DNA from: Lapidilactobacillus wuchangensis
GTDB lineage: Bacteria > Bacillota > Bacilli > Lactobacillales > Lactobacillaceae
Direction: 5' to 3'
Length of the DNA: 64,000 bases
NCBI RefSeq assembly: GCF_003946645.1
Contig: NZ_RHOU01000004.1
Span: 112,158-176,157 of the forward strand
Shown: in pieces, positions 35,458 through 45,425 of the stretch
Numbering within the stretch: position 1 is the first letter of the stretch
How the letters are laid out: every line of letters begins with the position of its first letter
Program-made: the position numbers and the translations under genes
Notes under the pieces: model-generated
Database searches by the model: none
What the model saw: the letters and a program-made list of their open reading frames with translations, nothing else
What the model was told of the DNA's origin: nothing

Positions 35458-35714
35458 ATTGCTTAACTCCTTTCCAAAAAGCTTGCCCACTAGTTAACTT
35501 GATTTCATTATCCCACTGACTGACAGCGCTTGCAATTTGATATAAAACACCGTCATCAGTAAATAAATAGTATCATCGCAATCTGATGAATCTAGCGTCT
35601 GTCAGACAGGTTTATTTGTTTGTTTTTCTATGCTCTGTTCGGTTGTCATCACAATTCGAGTCAAGTTGATCAGTTCTACGATAATTGACTTAACATCCAA
35701 TATTGATGAATTGC

Positions 35715-35892
35715 ACTAACTCAACTCCAGACGGAATGGAGGGCGTGGTTGTCAGCCGCCAAATTATCCTTAGCGATTTATCGCTTAGGATAAGGCTCGT
35801 ATTTGAAATAATTTGGTTTGTAATTGGTTCAAATCGATGCCGGCCGCGTTCTACAACCAGCAAGCCCGCAATGGAGTCAGACTCAATTCAGC
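35715..35892 (+). repeat. Nested-hairpin repeat A, copy 4
   Basis: The inner stem is TTATCCT-T-AGCGAT against ATCGCT-T-AGGATAA, which differs from copies 3 and 5 (TTATACT/AGTATAA) by one compensated pair. The second stem is ATTTGAA/TTCAAAT. Confidence 0.9.
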
Positions 35893-35904
35893 TTCGTCGC
35901 CACT

Positions 35905-36045
35905 CTTCACGCTCTGCTGAATCGTGTTCGGAGCAGCAGCTGGCTATGATTAACTTAATTATTTGCTCGATCTGGTTACACCAGCTCAATCAAATAATTG
36001 AAGTTACTCTACGCCAGCTACCCGCTGCTCCGAACAACTTATTTT
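35905..36045 (+). repeat. Nested-hairpin repeat C, copy 5
   Basis: The outer stem GGAGCAGC/GCTGCTCC with GCTGGC/GCCAGC is complete. The inner stem is TTATTTG/CAAATAA with CTGGT/ACCAG at the tip. It is fused to the 3' end of repeat A copy 4 and reaches the promoter region of the ABC exporter. Confidence 0.85.
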
Positions 36046-36117
36046 TTACTAGCTTGTATAAAATTCTTACAGTATAATAAAAGAGTTATTCTAAAAAAAC
36101 CGATAGGGGGTTCGGAC

Positions 36118-37833
36118 ATGAAAACTTTGGGTCATTACTTGAAAAAGTACAAATCTGATGTGATTTGGTCAACTGTGGCCGTAGTTATTATTTCTTTTGC
36201 CACATTATGGCAACCGCATTTATTGCAAGATATGCTAAATGCGATCATCAAACGTGACAGTAGCACTGTTACCAAGCTCGGGATCGAACTGGTGGCGTTA
36301 GCGATTCTGGGGATTATCGCCGGGATTGTTAACACGATTTATTCAGCGCGGGCGGCGCAAGGTGTGGCAGCTGATATGCGTGAGAAAGCATATCGGCAAA
36401 TTCAAACTTTCTCATTTCAAGATATTGAGAAATTCTCAGCTTCAAATTTGGTGGTACGACTGACAAACGACATCAATCAAATGCAAATGGTTGTCATGTC
36501 CGTGCTCCAGCAATTAACCCGCGTGCCAATTTTATTTATTGGTTCCTTTATTTTGGCGATCATCACCTTGCCGAAATTATGGTGGGTCATTATTTTAATG
36601 ATGATTTTAATTTTCGTCATCAGTTACTTCTCGTTCTCCAAGATGGGCAAGTATTTCGAGAAAATGCAGACCATGTTGGATCGCAATAACACGTTGGCCC
36701 GGGAAAACCTCATGGGAATTCGCGTGGTCAAGTCCTTCGTTCAAGAACAGAATCAAATCGAACAATTCTCTAAAGCTTCTGACAAAATGACAAAAGTTAC
36801 AATTATTATCGGGAACTTGTTCTCAATTTTAATGCCAGCATTCTTCTTAATTGGTGACTTGGCAATGGCCGGCTCAATTATGTTAGTCGGCAGTATGGTC
36901 ACTAGTGATCCTGGTTCATTAGCTGCAATCACGGCATTTGTCAGTTACTTGTATCAAATTCTGTTTGCGATTGTTAACGGTGGTTTCATGTTGACTGGTG
37001 CTTCACGGGCCTTCGTTTCTTTACGACGGTTACAAGAAATCTACGATACGAAACCTAGCTTAACTTTCCCTGATGTGCCTGAAGAGAAATTATCCGGTTC
37101 GATTGAATTTGATCATGTGACCTTCACTTATCCTGGTGACGAAGCACCAACTTTACAAGATATCAACTTCTCCGTGCAACCGGGGGAAATGATTGGGATT
37201 GTTGGGGCCACAGGTTCAGGTAAGTCTAGTTTGGCTCAGCTGATTCCGCGGCTATTTGATCCAGAAACCGGGACTGTTAAAGTCGGCGGTGAGAACGTCA
37301 AGGATGTTAACGAACAATCCTTGCGGCAAGCAGTTTCATATGTTTTGCAACGGTCGACCTTGTTCTCTGGAACGATTGCTCATAATTTACGGCAAGGTAA
37401 AGCTGACGCCTCAGTTAGTGATATGCGCTGGGCCGCTCATATTGCCCAGTCGGCTGAATTTATTGAGCGTTTGGACCAGCAATATGATGCGCCGATTGAA
37501 GAACGCTCGGCTAACTTCTCTGGTGGTCAGAAACAGCGCCTATCAATTACTCGAGGGATTATTAGTAAACCCGATATTTTGATCATGGATGATTCGACCA
37601 GCGCCCTTGATGCTCAGTCGGAGAAACTCGTCCAGGAAGCTTTGGCCCGTGACTTAGGCCATACGACTACGGTGATCATCGCTGAAAAGATTGCTTCGAT
37701 TATTAAGGCGGATCGTATTTTAGTGCTTGATCAAGGGAAGATCGTCGGCTCAGGGACGCACCACGAATTAGTTAAAAATAACGCGGTTTATCAGGAAATC
37801 TATCGGACGCAAAAGGCGTTGGAGGAGGTTTAA
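36118..37833 (+). CDS. ABC exporter half-transporter with degenerate ATPase site
   Basis: The product has 571 residues: an N-terminal six-helix exporter domain and a C-terminal ATPase (Walker [10 protein letters not shown] at about 362-370, signature SGGQKQR). The catalytic Glu after Walker B is Asp492 ([11 protein letters not shown]), and the switch His is Glu523 (IIAEKIAS). That is the pattern of the non-hydrolysing half of heterodimeric exporters such as LmrC and BmrC. AGGGGG precedes ATG 36118. The next gene starts two bases after its stop and is its partner. Confidence 0.92.
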   Translation: MKTLGHYLKKYKSDVIWSTVAVVIISFATLWQPHLLQDMLNAIIKRDSSTVTKLGIELVALAILGIIAGIVNTIYSARAAQGVAADMREKAYRQIQTFSFQDIEKFSASNLVVRLTNDINQMQMVVMSVLQQLTRVPILFIGSFILAIITLPKLWWVIILMMILIFVISYFSFSKMGKYFEKMQTMLDRNNTLARENLMGIRVVKSFVQEQNQIEQFSKASDKMTKVTIIIGNLFSILMPAFFLIGDLAMAGSIMLVGSMVTSDPGSLAAITAFVSYLYQILFAIVNGGFMLTGASRAFVSLRRLQEIYDTKPSLTFPDVPEEKLSGSIEFDHVTFTYPGDEAPTLQDINFSVQPGEMIGIVGATGSGKSSLAQLIPRLFDPETGTVKVGGENVKDVNEQSLRQAVSYVLQRSTLFSGTIAHNLRQGKADASVSDMRWAAHIAQSAEFIERLDQQYDAPIEERSANFSGGQKQRLSITRGIISKPDILIMDDSTSALDAQSEKLVQEALARDLGHTTTVIIAEKIASIIKADRILVLDQGKIVGSGTHHELVKNNAVYQEIYRTQKALEEV

Positions 37834-37834
37834 G

Positions 37835-39616
37835 ATGAATGATTTAAAAGGAGCCGGTAAGTTTTACGCTCATTATTTACGCAAATATTGGCCAGGTTTA
37901 TTAATTGTTTTAGCGCTAACGATTCTGGCCTCATATCTCCAAGTAAAAGCGCCAATTTACATGGGTGACGCGATTACAGCCTTGACCAAGTATCTGCAGG
38001 CTTGGTCGAACCCAGCAACACGCGCCCAAGCATCACAAGCAACTTTCAATAGTGCGATTATTAAAATGGCTTGGTTCTATATCTTTAACGCGGCCGCAAT
38101 GTTGATCAGTTCGTTGATCATTTCCCAGATTGCTGGTCGTTCTACCGGGACAATGCGGATCGGTTTATTCCGTAAAATGCAACGGATGCGGGTGAGTTAT
38201 TTCGACACTCATTCTGATGGCGATATTTTAGCGCGTTACACTTCTGACTTGGATAATATTTTCAATGCCATGAATCAGGCGATGTTTGAAATTTTCGCAA
38301 GTATCACGTTGTTTGTCGGGATGATCATTATGATGTTCCGCCAGAATGTGACCTTAGCTTGGGTGGCGGTGGCCTCAACACCGGTCGCAGTTATCTTAGC
38401 TGCGGTGATTATTGTCAAGGCACAGAAATACGTTAACGAGCAACAAGACGATGTTGGTAAATTGAATGGTTATATTAACGAACAGATTACTGGTCAGAAG
38501 ATTATTATTACCAATGGTTTACAACAGGAATCGATCAAGGGTTTCTTGAAACACAACGATGAAGTTAAAAAGACAACTTTACGTGGTCAAGTTTGGTCAG
38601 GGATTTTATTCCCGTTGATGCAAGGGATGTCATTGTTTAACACTGCCTTGGTTATCTTTGTTGGCTCAGCGTTAGTGCTACAACAAGGGATGTCGGTTGC
38701 CGCTGGGTTGGGCTTAGTTGTCATCTTCGTTCAACTAGCACAACAATATTACCAGCCAATTATTTCTTTGACCTCACTGTACAGTATGATCCAATTGGCC
38801 ATTACTGGGGCGCGGCGGATCAATGAAGTTCGCGAACAGCCTGACGAGATCAATCCCCAGAATGGTAAAATTCTTGATGGCGTTCACGATAAGATTGAGT
38901 TAAAGGATGTTCATTTCAGCTACTTGCCTGGGAAAGAAATCCTTCATGGCATCAATATTGAAGTCGATCGTGGCGAAATGGTCGCCTTAGTTGGGCCAAC
39001 CGGTTCTGGTAAAACGACGGTCATGAACTTGCTAAATCGTTTCTATGATTTGGATTCAGGTAGTATCACTTTTGACGGCGTCGATATTCGCGACATGGAT
39101 CTGATGTCCTTGCGGGAAAATGTCGGGATTGTGCTGCAAGATCCGCAACTATTCTCAGGAACAATTGCTGAGAATATTAAATTCGGGAAGCCGAATGCCA
39201 CTGATGAAGAATTGTATGATGCGGCTAAACAAGCGCGAATTCATGATTTCATTATGACTTTGGATGACGGCTACGACACGATGATCAGCGATGAGAATAC
39301 GATTTTCTCAGCAGGTCAAAAGCAATTGATGTCAATTGCCCGGACGATCATCACCAATCCGCGGTTGCTGATTCTTGATGAGGCAACGTCCAACGTTGAT
39401 ACTGTCACCGAAGCGCAGATTCAAGAAGCGATGGACAACGTGATTCAGGGACGGACCAGTTTCGTGATTGCCCATCGTCTGAAGACGATTCTGAATGCTG
39501 ATAAGATTGTGGTGCTTCGTGATGGCAATGTCATTGAAGAGGGCAGTCATAAACAGCTGCTCGCCGAAAAGGGCTTTTACGCTGAGTTGTATCATAACCA
39601 AATGGTGTTTGAATAA
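37835..39616 (+). CDS. ABC exporter half-transporter, catalytic partner
   Basis: The product has 593 residues: an exporter membrane domain followed by an ATPase with Walker [10 protein letters not shown], canonical LDEATSNVD and switch FVIAHRLKT. Its own signature reads SAGQK (492-496) instead of SGGQ. This fits the partner gene, because that signature contributes to the degenerate site. Together the two would form a heterodimeric multidrug or peptide exporter. A ribosome binding site (GGAGGAGG) lies at the end of the first gene. Confidence 0.92.
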   Translation: MNDLKGAGKFYAHYLRKYWPGLLIVLALTILASYLQVKAPIYMGDAITALTKYLQAWSNPATRAQASQATFNSAIIKMAWFYIFNAAAMLISSLIISQIAGRSTGTMRIGLFRKMQRMRVSYFDTHSDGDILARYTSDLDNIFNAMNQAMFEIFASITLFVGMIIMMFRQNVTLAWVAVASTPVAVILAAVIIVKAQKYVNEQQDDVGKLNGYINEQITGQKIIITNGLQQESIKGFLKHNDEVKKTTLRGQVWSGILFPLMQGMSLFNTALVIFVGSALVLQQGMSVAAGLGLVVIFVQLAQQYYQPIISLTSLYSMIQLAITGARRINEVREQPDEINPQNGKILDGVHDKIELKDVHFSYLPGKEILHGINIEVDRGEMVALVGPTGSGKTTVMNLLNRFYDLDSGSITFDGVDIRDMDLMSLRENVGIVLQDPQLFSGTIAENIKFGKPNATDEELYDAAKQARIHDFIMTLDDGYDTMISDENTIFSAGQKQLMSIARTIITNPRLLILDEATSNVDTVTEAQIQEAMDNVIQGRTSFVIAHRLKTILNADKIVVLRDGNVIEEGSHKQLLAEKGFYAELYHNQMVFE

Positions 39617-39651
39617 GCTTTGTTTTGAAACAATTGAATAATAAGTAATGA

Positions 39652-39692
39652 CAAACCATGCTGCCTAGTTTTACGGGCAGCATGGTTTTTTG
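39652..39692 (+). terminator. Terminator of the ABC exporter operon
   Basis: ACCATGCTGCC pairs with GGGCAGCATGGT, and TTTTT follows. Confidence 0.9.
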
Positions 39693-39730
39693 TATATGAG
39701 TAGTGCTTAAAGTCTTCCCCAATTGGTGAA

Positions 39731-40044
39731 GGTGGTTGCTGGGCGATTTTACTGACGTGGAACGCTGTGGCCGTCGATTTGAAGCTGAATTAGTTTTGGG
39801 CGGAATGGCAGACAACTCCGTTGCGGCCGGCGGAGTGTGGAACGCGGCCGGGATTGATTTGAGCTTATTGCTGCGCAACAATCTCAAATTCAACCCTTAT
39901 CCTAAGCGCTAAAGCGCCAAGGATAATTTGGCGGCTGACACTCCGGCGGCCTCCACTGCGTTTTGAGTTAATTTAACCCACTTTAGGTTTGGTTGATATC
40001 AAGCAATACTAGCGCAGTTGGACACCAATCGCCCAACAACCACC
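39731..40044 (+). repeat. Nested-hairpin repeat B, copy 2
   Basis: The outer arms are GGTGGTTGCTGGGCGATT and AATCGCCCAACAACCACC. A middle arm has GGAGTGT against ACACTCC, where copy 3 has GGGTTGT/ACAACCC. The inner stem is TTATCCT-A-AGCGCT against AGCGCC-A-AGGATAA. With repeat A copy 5 it forms a composite block. Confidence 0.85.
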
Positions 40045-40244
40045 AGATGAAACTAACTGAATTGATTACCACTGTTTTGAAAAACAAATCGCAATAGACT
40101 AATAGGCCTGTTTGATAAGCTTTCTGGAATTAAGTCAGAAACTGTCAGACAGACTTTTTTAATACTGTTCAGATGTGACAATAATTTAAATCGAGTTGAT
40201 CAATCCCAGTTAAATTGCCTTAAGCACTAACAGATCTGAAGTGA

Positions 40245-40422
40245 GCTACCTCAACTCCAGACGGAATGGAGGGCGTGGTTGTCAGCCGCCAAATTATACT
40301 TAGCGATTTATCGCTTAGTATAAGGCTCGTATTGATGACAATTTGGTTTTTAATTGGCATCAATCGATGCCGGCCGCGTTCCGCAACCAGCAAGCCCGGA
40401 ATGGCGTCAGAACCAGTTCTGT
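40245..40422 (+). repeat. Nested-hairpin repeat A, copy 5
   Basis: The inner stem is TTATACT-T-AGCGAT against ATCGCT-T-AGTATAA. The second stem is ATTGATG/CATCAAT, unlike ATTTGAA/TTCAAAT in most copies: both arms have changed. Confidence 0.9.
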
Positions 40423-40681
40423 TTCAATACATATACTAGATTTTAATTGTTCTAGATAGATTTAGTCCCTATAATCGGCCTAAAACTATTTCCAATAAAA
40501 AAGCATTGCATTAAGATTAAATGTGAATTAAAATATTTCTAACCAGATGAGAAGATAAATATTGAACATTTATTCTGATATGGGTTGAAATCGGCTTTAA
40601 ATCAGCAAAACAGCAATTAAGGAACATTCAAATAATGAGAGATGATGACATCGAGACAATAATTAAATGAGATATTAATCG

Positions 40682-40876
40682 ATGGGAAGCGAGAAAGTGA
40701 GTCATAAAATTATTATTCGCAGTAAAAATCACGCGAAACAAATTTCGTTTCGAGTGACGAGTCAGAATTTGGCAGTCATTAAACAGCTTCGTGATCGATT
40801 AAATCTGGAAATTACGCGGCTTGAAACAGCACCACCGCCAGATCAGCGGCTGAAATGTACGCGAAGGGATGATTAG
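40682..40876 (+). CDS. Small unknown protein before an ABC exporter
   Basis: The product has 64 residues, is basic and has no membrane segment. The start may instead be GTG 40697, because GGGAAG lies six bases before it and nothing good precedes ATG 40682. The stop is two bases before the ABC gene start, so it may serve in translational coupling or as a small partner of the transporter. No family is recognised. Confidence 0.5.
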   Translation: MGSEKVSHKIIIRSKNHAKQISFRVTSQNLAVIKQLRDRLNLEITRLETAPPPDQRLKCTRRDD

Positions 40877-40878
40877 CA

Positions 40879-42462
40879 ATGAAACGTTATTTGAAGATGT
40901 TTCGGGGAACTATAATTGGGTATACCGTTTTAACAGCAGCAGTTATTTTTAGTCAAACTTTTACTAGTGTGGCGATTAGCAAGGTGATCGATACCTTGAT
41001 CAAGAAAAATCAGCAGCAGTTTTTCTTTTGGCTGTTATTGAGTATTGTTACGAATCTTTTTATGGTGTTGGCGGATTTGTATAGTGAAGTTTGGCAGCAG
41101 AAAATTACGCAAAGTGTGGATACCGCAATTCGAACTGATTTAGGTACTGGGATTGCCAATATGGATTATCAAGCCGTCACTAAACGGACCACTGGCGAAT
41201 ACTCGTCGTGGTTTAATAATGATATTAGTCAGATCGAACAAAAAGGATTGCAGTCGTTATTTAACATCATTATGTATGCTTTTGGCTTATTGTTTCCGAT
41301 TATCATGCTGTTCTCTTATCACTGGCTAATTGGGTTGAGCGGCATTATTTTGGCAGTGCTGTCGACGATTATTCCGCGCATCACAACGCCTTGGGTCACC
41401 AAGGCGACTGAACGTTTGACCGTGCAGAACGAGAAAATGAATAATGTGGTGCAAAATGTGCTTGGTGGCTTTGAGGTGCTCTTCGCCTTTCATAAACGAG
41501 TCGAGATCCCCCGGCTAATTAAGCAGCAGTCAGAAGAAACGAAAGCGGCAGCCGTTAATCAAAGTGTTAAAACAGCCCAAGCTGGTTTGGTCAATGGACT
41601 GTTTGGCCAAGTCTCGCAATACGTGATTATTATTACCACTTCGTTATTAGTACTGAATGGTCAACTAACGGCCGGTTCTTTTTATGCGACGGGTAACTTG
41701 GCCGGTATTTTCGTGACTTCTTTCGCTGGGTTAGGCAATGCGATTGTTAGTTTTAGGTCGGTTAGTGCGATTTTCAAGAAATATCAAGGGTTGGACTTTA
41801 CGCCGCATGTTGATCAAGCATTCGATGAAGCAGCCCGTCCTGATTTGGCCGTTTCGTCGCTGTCCGTCGGTGATCGTGACAATACTTGGTTGGCCCCGAT
41901 TAGCTTCCAAGTGCCATTTGGTCAGAAGGCATTTGTCACTGGTCCTAGCGGTGCTGGCAAAACAACTTTGCTGAAAACGTTGGCCAGTTTAGTCACGCCG
42001 AGTACCGGCCACTACTTTTGGCAAACGGCGACCATTTCTGATCAGCAACAAGTGCTGTATGTGCCGCAAGCAACGCATATTTTCTCTGGGAGCATTCGCT
42101 ATAATTTAACATTGTCTTCAAACATTTCAGATAGCGAGCTGTGGCAAGTCTTAAAATTAGTTCGACTAGAAACGCGAATTAAGCAATTACCACAGCAATT
42201 AGATACGGAAATTAGTGAACTGTCCAATGAATTGTCCGGTGGTGAACGCCAGCGTTTGTGTATCGCCCGGGCCATTTTGACCAAAGCGCCGGTTTTATTA
42301 TTAGATGAAGCCACCGCCAATGTTGATCAGGCGACCAGCACCGCCATTGAAACAGCGATTCTCCAAGATCCCCAGCGCACGGTATTGTTTACATCACATC
42401 GGGCTGAAGATGGTGCCAATAATTTAGTCGATCAAACCGTGACGGTTAAACCAGTTGCCTAG
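40879..42462 (+). CDS. ABC exporter, single half-transporter
   Basis: The product has 527 residues. A six-helix membrane domain (type I exporter) precedes an ATPase with GPSGAGKTTL, LSGGERQRL, LLLDEATANVD and TVLFTSHRAED, all canonical. It would work as a homodimer. The ATPase part is slightly short. The substrate is unknown; lactic acid bacteria use such proteins for bacteriocin, peptide or drug export, but no peptide precursor is visible nearby. Confidence 0.88.
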   Translation: MKRYLKMFRGTIIGYTVLTAAVIFSQTFTSVAISKVIDTLIKKNQQQFFFWLLLSIVTNLFMVLADLYSEVWQQKITQSVDTAIRTDLGTGIANMDYQAVTKRTTGEYSSWFNNDISQIEQKGLQSLFNIIMYAFGLLFPIIMLFSYHWLIGLSGIILAVLSTIIPRITTPWVTKATERLTVQNEKMNNVVQNVLGGFEVLFAFHKRVEIPRLIKQQSEETKAAAVNQSVKTAQAGLVNGLFGQVSQYVIIITTSLLVLNGQLTAGSFYATGNLAGIFVTSFAGLGNAIVSFRSVSAIFKKYQGLDFTPHVDQAFDEAARPDLAVSSLSVGDRDNTWLAPISFQVPFGQKAFVTGPSGAGKTTLLKTLASLVTPSTGHYFWQTATISDQQQVLYVPQATHIFSGSIRYNLTLSSNISDSELWQVLKLVRLETRIKQLPQQLDTEISELSNELSGGERQRLCIARAILTKAPVLLLDEATANVDQATSTAIETAILQDPQRTVLFTSHRAEDGANNLVDQTVTVKPVA

Positions 42463-42564
42463 TGCGATCAGGGGCTGGTTGATCCGCTGTCGTTCATTTC
42501 TTTGCTGAGGTTAGGGTTAGTTTTTTAATGACTATCTTACAGAATTGTCATATAATCCTTACAA

Positions 42565-42620
42565 TTCATTCATAACTTCATCGCAAATTTCATTATCATT
42601 TCATAACTTTTCTGTATGAT
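42565..42620 (+). promoter_or_regulatory. TTCAT repeats and promoter of the arylsulfotransferase gene
   Basis: TTCAT(T/A/C) occurs at 42565, 42569, 42577, 42589 and 42600. Spacings of 11 and 12 bases predominate. TATGAT (42615-42620) is the -10. The repeats cover the -35 region, as for PhoB/OmpR-type activators. Confidence 0.45.
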
Positions 42621-42660
42621 GAAAGCTATTGGAATGATATGTCTGGAGTGGTGATAGTTC

Positions 42661-44328
42661 GTGAAACATCGAAAAAAATTTAAAATCTCATTATTAATTG
42701 GTTTAGGAAGTACGTTATTATTTTTGGCTGGTTGTCAGCAGCAAACCGCTAATGCAACGGAAAATGTGCCCTTATCAAGTTCGGAAATCACAGACAATTT
42801 AGGCAGCAAGTTAGTTACAACGCGGGCTGATGCCCAAGCAACTGCAACGAAAACTTATCAGGCTGCTTTGGCTAATACGGCATACACAATTGATACGCCG
42901 TATGTGAAAGTCAATCCGTATAGCACTTCGCCGTTAACGGCTTTAGTTCTTTTCACGACCACTGAAAAAGCCAAGGTTAGTTACACCGTAGTCGGTAAGA
43001 CGGCGAAAACCAGTATTACGAACACAGTCAATGGTGGTTACCAAACCCAGCATCAAGTACCGGTGGTTGGTTTGTACGCTGGTAATAATACCGTGAAAAT
43101 TACGGTCACTTATGAAAATGGCAGCACCACCACGAAAACTTTAGCAATTACCACCACGTCCACTTTGCCGAAGTACATTGCTTCGACCAAGATTACTGTC
43201 AGCAAGAGTAATAAGAGCGAAATGGACATTGGCGATAATAAGTTGACCTTTTTAGTGCGCACAACTAAAGAGTCCTTCGCAGTAGATGCTGATGGCGCCG
43301 TGCGTTGGTATTCAACCTTGTACGTTCAACATATGCTGGAACCGATTTCCAACGGTCATTATTTGATGCTGACGAAGAATGATCAGTCTGGCACGACTTA
43401 TAATGATTTGGTGGAAACTGATTTACTGGGTCGCGTTTATAAGGAGTACACTTTTGACACTAAAACTGGCCACAGCGAAAACGCTAATTCTGATAAGACC
43501 GTTATTCACCACGATATTTTAGAATTACCTAATCATGATTTGCTGGCCACCGTTAGTGATGGCTCCAAGTATGTTGAAGATACCATGGTGGTGATTTCTC
43601 ACACGACTGGTAAAGTGACCCAGGTGATTGACTTGAAGAAGTTGTTGCCGAAGTCAATGTATGAAAGTTACAAGGCTAGCAGCGATGGCACCGTTGATTG
43701 GTTCCACCAGAATGCCGTTGATTACGACAGCAATGATGGCAGCATTATTATTTCTGGTCGGAATCAGGATATGATCATGAAGTTGGACCTGAAGACGGCC
43801 AAGATCAAGTGGATCTATTCTGGCAAAAAGAAGAGCAGTTGGCCGACAAAATATCAATCTCTGCTGCTGACTGGTACGGTTGGTACCACCATCACTGGCG
43901 GGCAACACGGCGTGACCTTATTGAACGACGATAATAACGATCCTAGCAGCGAAAACATTTTGCTTTATAACAATAATATCAACGTGACTAACGGCGACGC
44001 CAGCACTTCTGGCAAGTATTCTGAAGGTGTCCAGTATTATATCGATACTAAGACGATGACCATTAAACAAACCTGGTCTTATGGTAAAACGCTGGGTAAA
44101 GCCAACTTCACTGAAGTCATCGGCTACACGCAGAAATTAACCGGCAACAATTATTTAATTGATTTCGGTTATAAAGGCAGCGGCACCGAAAGCAACATCA
44201 TCGAAGTCGACGGCCAAAATCAAGTCTTCAACCTAATCGTCTCCAATCCCTCGGCCAAAGCCTACGTCTACCGCGCTTATCGCCTGGCAGTTTATGATAG
44301 TAGTTATGTGTTTGATTTGAATGACTAA
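42661..44328 (+). CDS. Arylsulfotransferase (ASST)-like lipoprotein
   Basis: The product has 555 residues. GTG 42661 starts a lipoprotein signal (LLFLAGCQQQ). An N-terminal beta domain of about 150 residues is followed by a propeller with the ASST marks: HHDILELPNHDLLAT, DWFHQNAVDYDS (active-site His-x-Asn), ISGRNQDMIMKLD (Arg) and GGQHGVTLL (the likely sulfate-accepting His). In E. coli AssT moves sulfate between phenolic compounds through a sulfo-histidine. Activity in this organism is not known. Confidence 0.85.
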   Translation: MKHRKKFKISLLIGLGSTLLFLAGCQQQTANATENVPLSSSEITDNLGSKLVTTRADAQATATKTYQAALANTAYTIDTPYVKVNPYSTSPLTALVLFTTTEKAKVSYTVVGKTAKTSITNTVNGGYQTQHQVPVVGLYAGNNTVKITVTYENGSTTTKTLAITTTSTLPKYIASTKITVSKSNKSEMDIGDNKLTFLVRTTKESFAVDADGAVRWYSTLYVQHMLEPISNGHYLMLTKNDQSGTTYNDLVETDLLGRVYKEYTFDTKTGHSENANSDKTVIHHDILELPNHDLLATVSDGSKYVEDTMVVISHTTGKVTQVIDLKKLLPKSMYESYKASSDGTVDWFHQNAVDYDSNDGSIIISGRNQDMIMKLDLKTAKIKWIYSGKKKSSWPTKYQSLLLTGTVGTTITGGQHGVTLLNDDNNDPSSENILLYNNNINVTNGDASTSGKYSEGVQYYIDTKTMTIKQTWSYGKTLGKANFTEVIGYTQKLTGNNYLIDFGYKGSGTESNIIEVDGQNQVFNLIVSNPSAKAYVYRAYRLAVYDSSYVFDLND

Positions 44329-44344
44329 TAAAATATTTAAAATA

Positions 44345-44386
44345 TAAAAAATCGATTCTCCGTCATCTGGAGAATCGATTTTTTTA
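44345..44386. terminator. Bidirectional terminator
   Basis: AAAAAATCGATTCTCC pairs with GGAGAATCGATTTTTT between converging genes. Confidence 0.92.
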
Positions 44387-44391
44387 CATTA

Positions 44392-45375
44392 TTAATTCGT
44401 ATTACTTTTTATTTTGATTAGGTTAGAGAAATATATATTTTTGCGCTGTAAGTGCCACCAAATATTTGGCACCAATACCATTACTATACAAATTGTCGTA
44501 AAAATCCAACTATACAAAATATGAAGATGTAGGTTAGCAACGATAATGAGGGCCATTATAATCACAGCGAACGGCCAACGTGTCTGGGGAATGGTAAAAA
44601 GATGACCAGTATTTTCGCCAGACTGATGACTATAAAGTAAGTAGGATAGCTCAGCACTGCCAATAATCATTACGACATAAAAGGCAATCAGGGGCCATAA
44701 GCGAGTGTGGCTGGAACCAGCCAACAGTAACCCAAGAACATTACTACGGGGATTACCTATCTGAAAAGTAATTTGGATGCGTTTAACTGCCTGATTAACT
44801 AACCACCAGAATAGACTGAAACCCATCAAACCTAAAATTTGATTGTTAAAGAATAGCCCAACTAGAAACGAAAAACTCACTACCGCCTGATTTAATAAAA
44901 GGTTGACTAAGAAAATCATTATCAAATTTGGCACTCCGAGATTTAACGTTTGCCAACTTGTTGCTGAGAGCCAAATTAATAAAGAACTAAACCAAAAAAT
45001 AAGGGTCATTAGTAAAATTGGCCAAGAATTTTCCCACCAAATCGCTAGAAATATTTTTCGTGATGGCTGACCAGTTGATTTAAGCCAAGTATAAAATTGA
45101 CTTTGGTGGTTCCAACTGGCGTTTAACCAACCCCAGATAGCAGCGATAATAAATAAAAAGCCATTAGAATTAGCGACATCATATGTTTCACGGAAATATA
45201 GCCAATCGTCTTGTTTACTGCTGTGATTATTGACGAATCGCGGAATGATCCCTTGGTTGTGCAGCGAAATACTATCTACAATACTGAAACCAACTACAAT
45301 CAGCAGAGCCATCAGTAACCCTAATAAAAGAAATTTTTGACGTTGCCGAATGATTCTTTTTATTGAAACAGTCAT
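44392..45375 (-). CDS. ABC transporter permease (YtrC/D-like), second
   Basis: The product has 327 residues with about eight membrane helices. Near-matching blocks (WWENSWPILLMTLIFW; SGENTGHLFTIPQTRWPFAVIIMALI) show it is a paralogue of the upstream permease. It is the last gene of a GntR/ATPase/permease operon like ytr of Bacillus. Members of that operon respond to cell-wall-active agents. Confidence 0.8.
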   Translation of the reverse strand: MTVSIKRIIRQRQKFLLLGLLMALLIVVGFSIVDSISLHNQGIIPRFVNNHSSKQDDWLYFRETYDVANSNGFLFIIAAIWGWLNASWNHQSQFYTWLKSTGQPSRKIFLAIWWENSWPILLMTLIFWFSSLLIWLSATSWQTLNLGVPNLIMIFLVNLLLNQAVVSFSFLVGLFFNNQILGLMGFSLFWWLVNQAVKRIQITFQIGNPRSNVLGLLLAGSSHTRLWPLIAFYVVMIIGSAELSYLLYSHQSGENTGHLFTIPQTRWPFAVIIMALIIVANLHLHILYSWIFTTICIVMVLVPNIWWHLQRKNIYFSNLIKIKSNTN

Positions 45376-45425
45376 GATGTTTCTCCTCCAAGATGCAATT
45401 TATGATTTAAGATTGTTAAGATTCA

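Noticed and set aside
35703..36077. Possible 124-codon ORF before the ABC exporter
   Set aside because: It is repeat A and C sequence read through. Similar frames appear in other repeat copies with no conserved protein.
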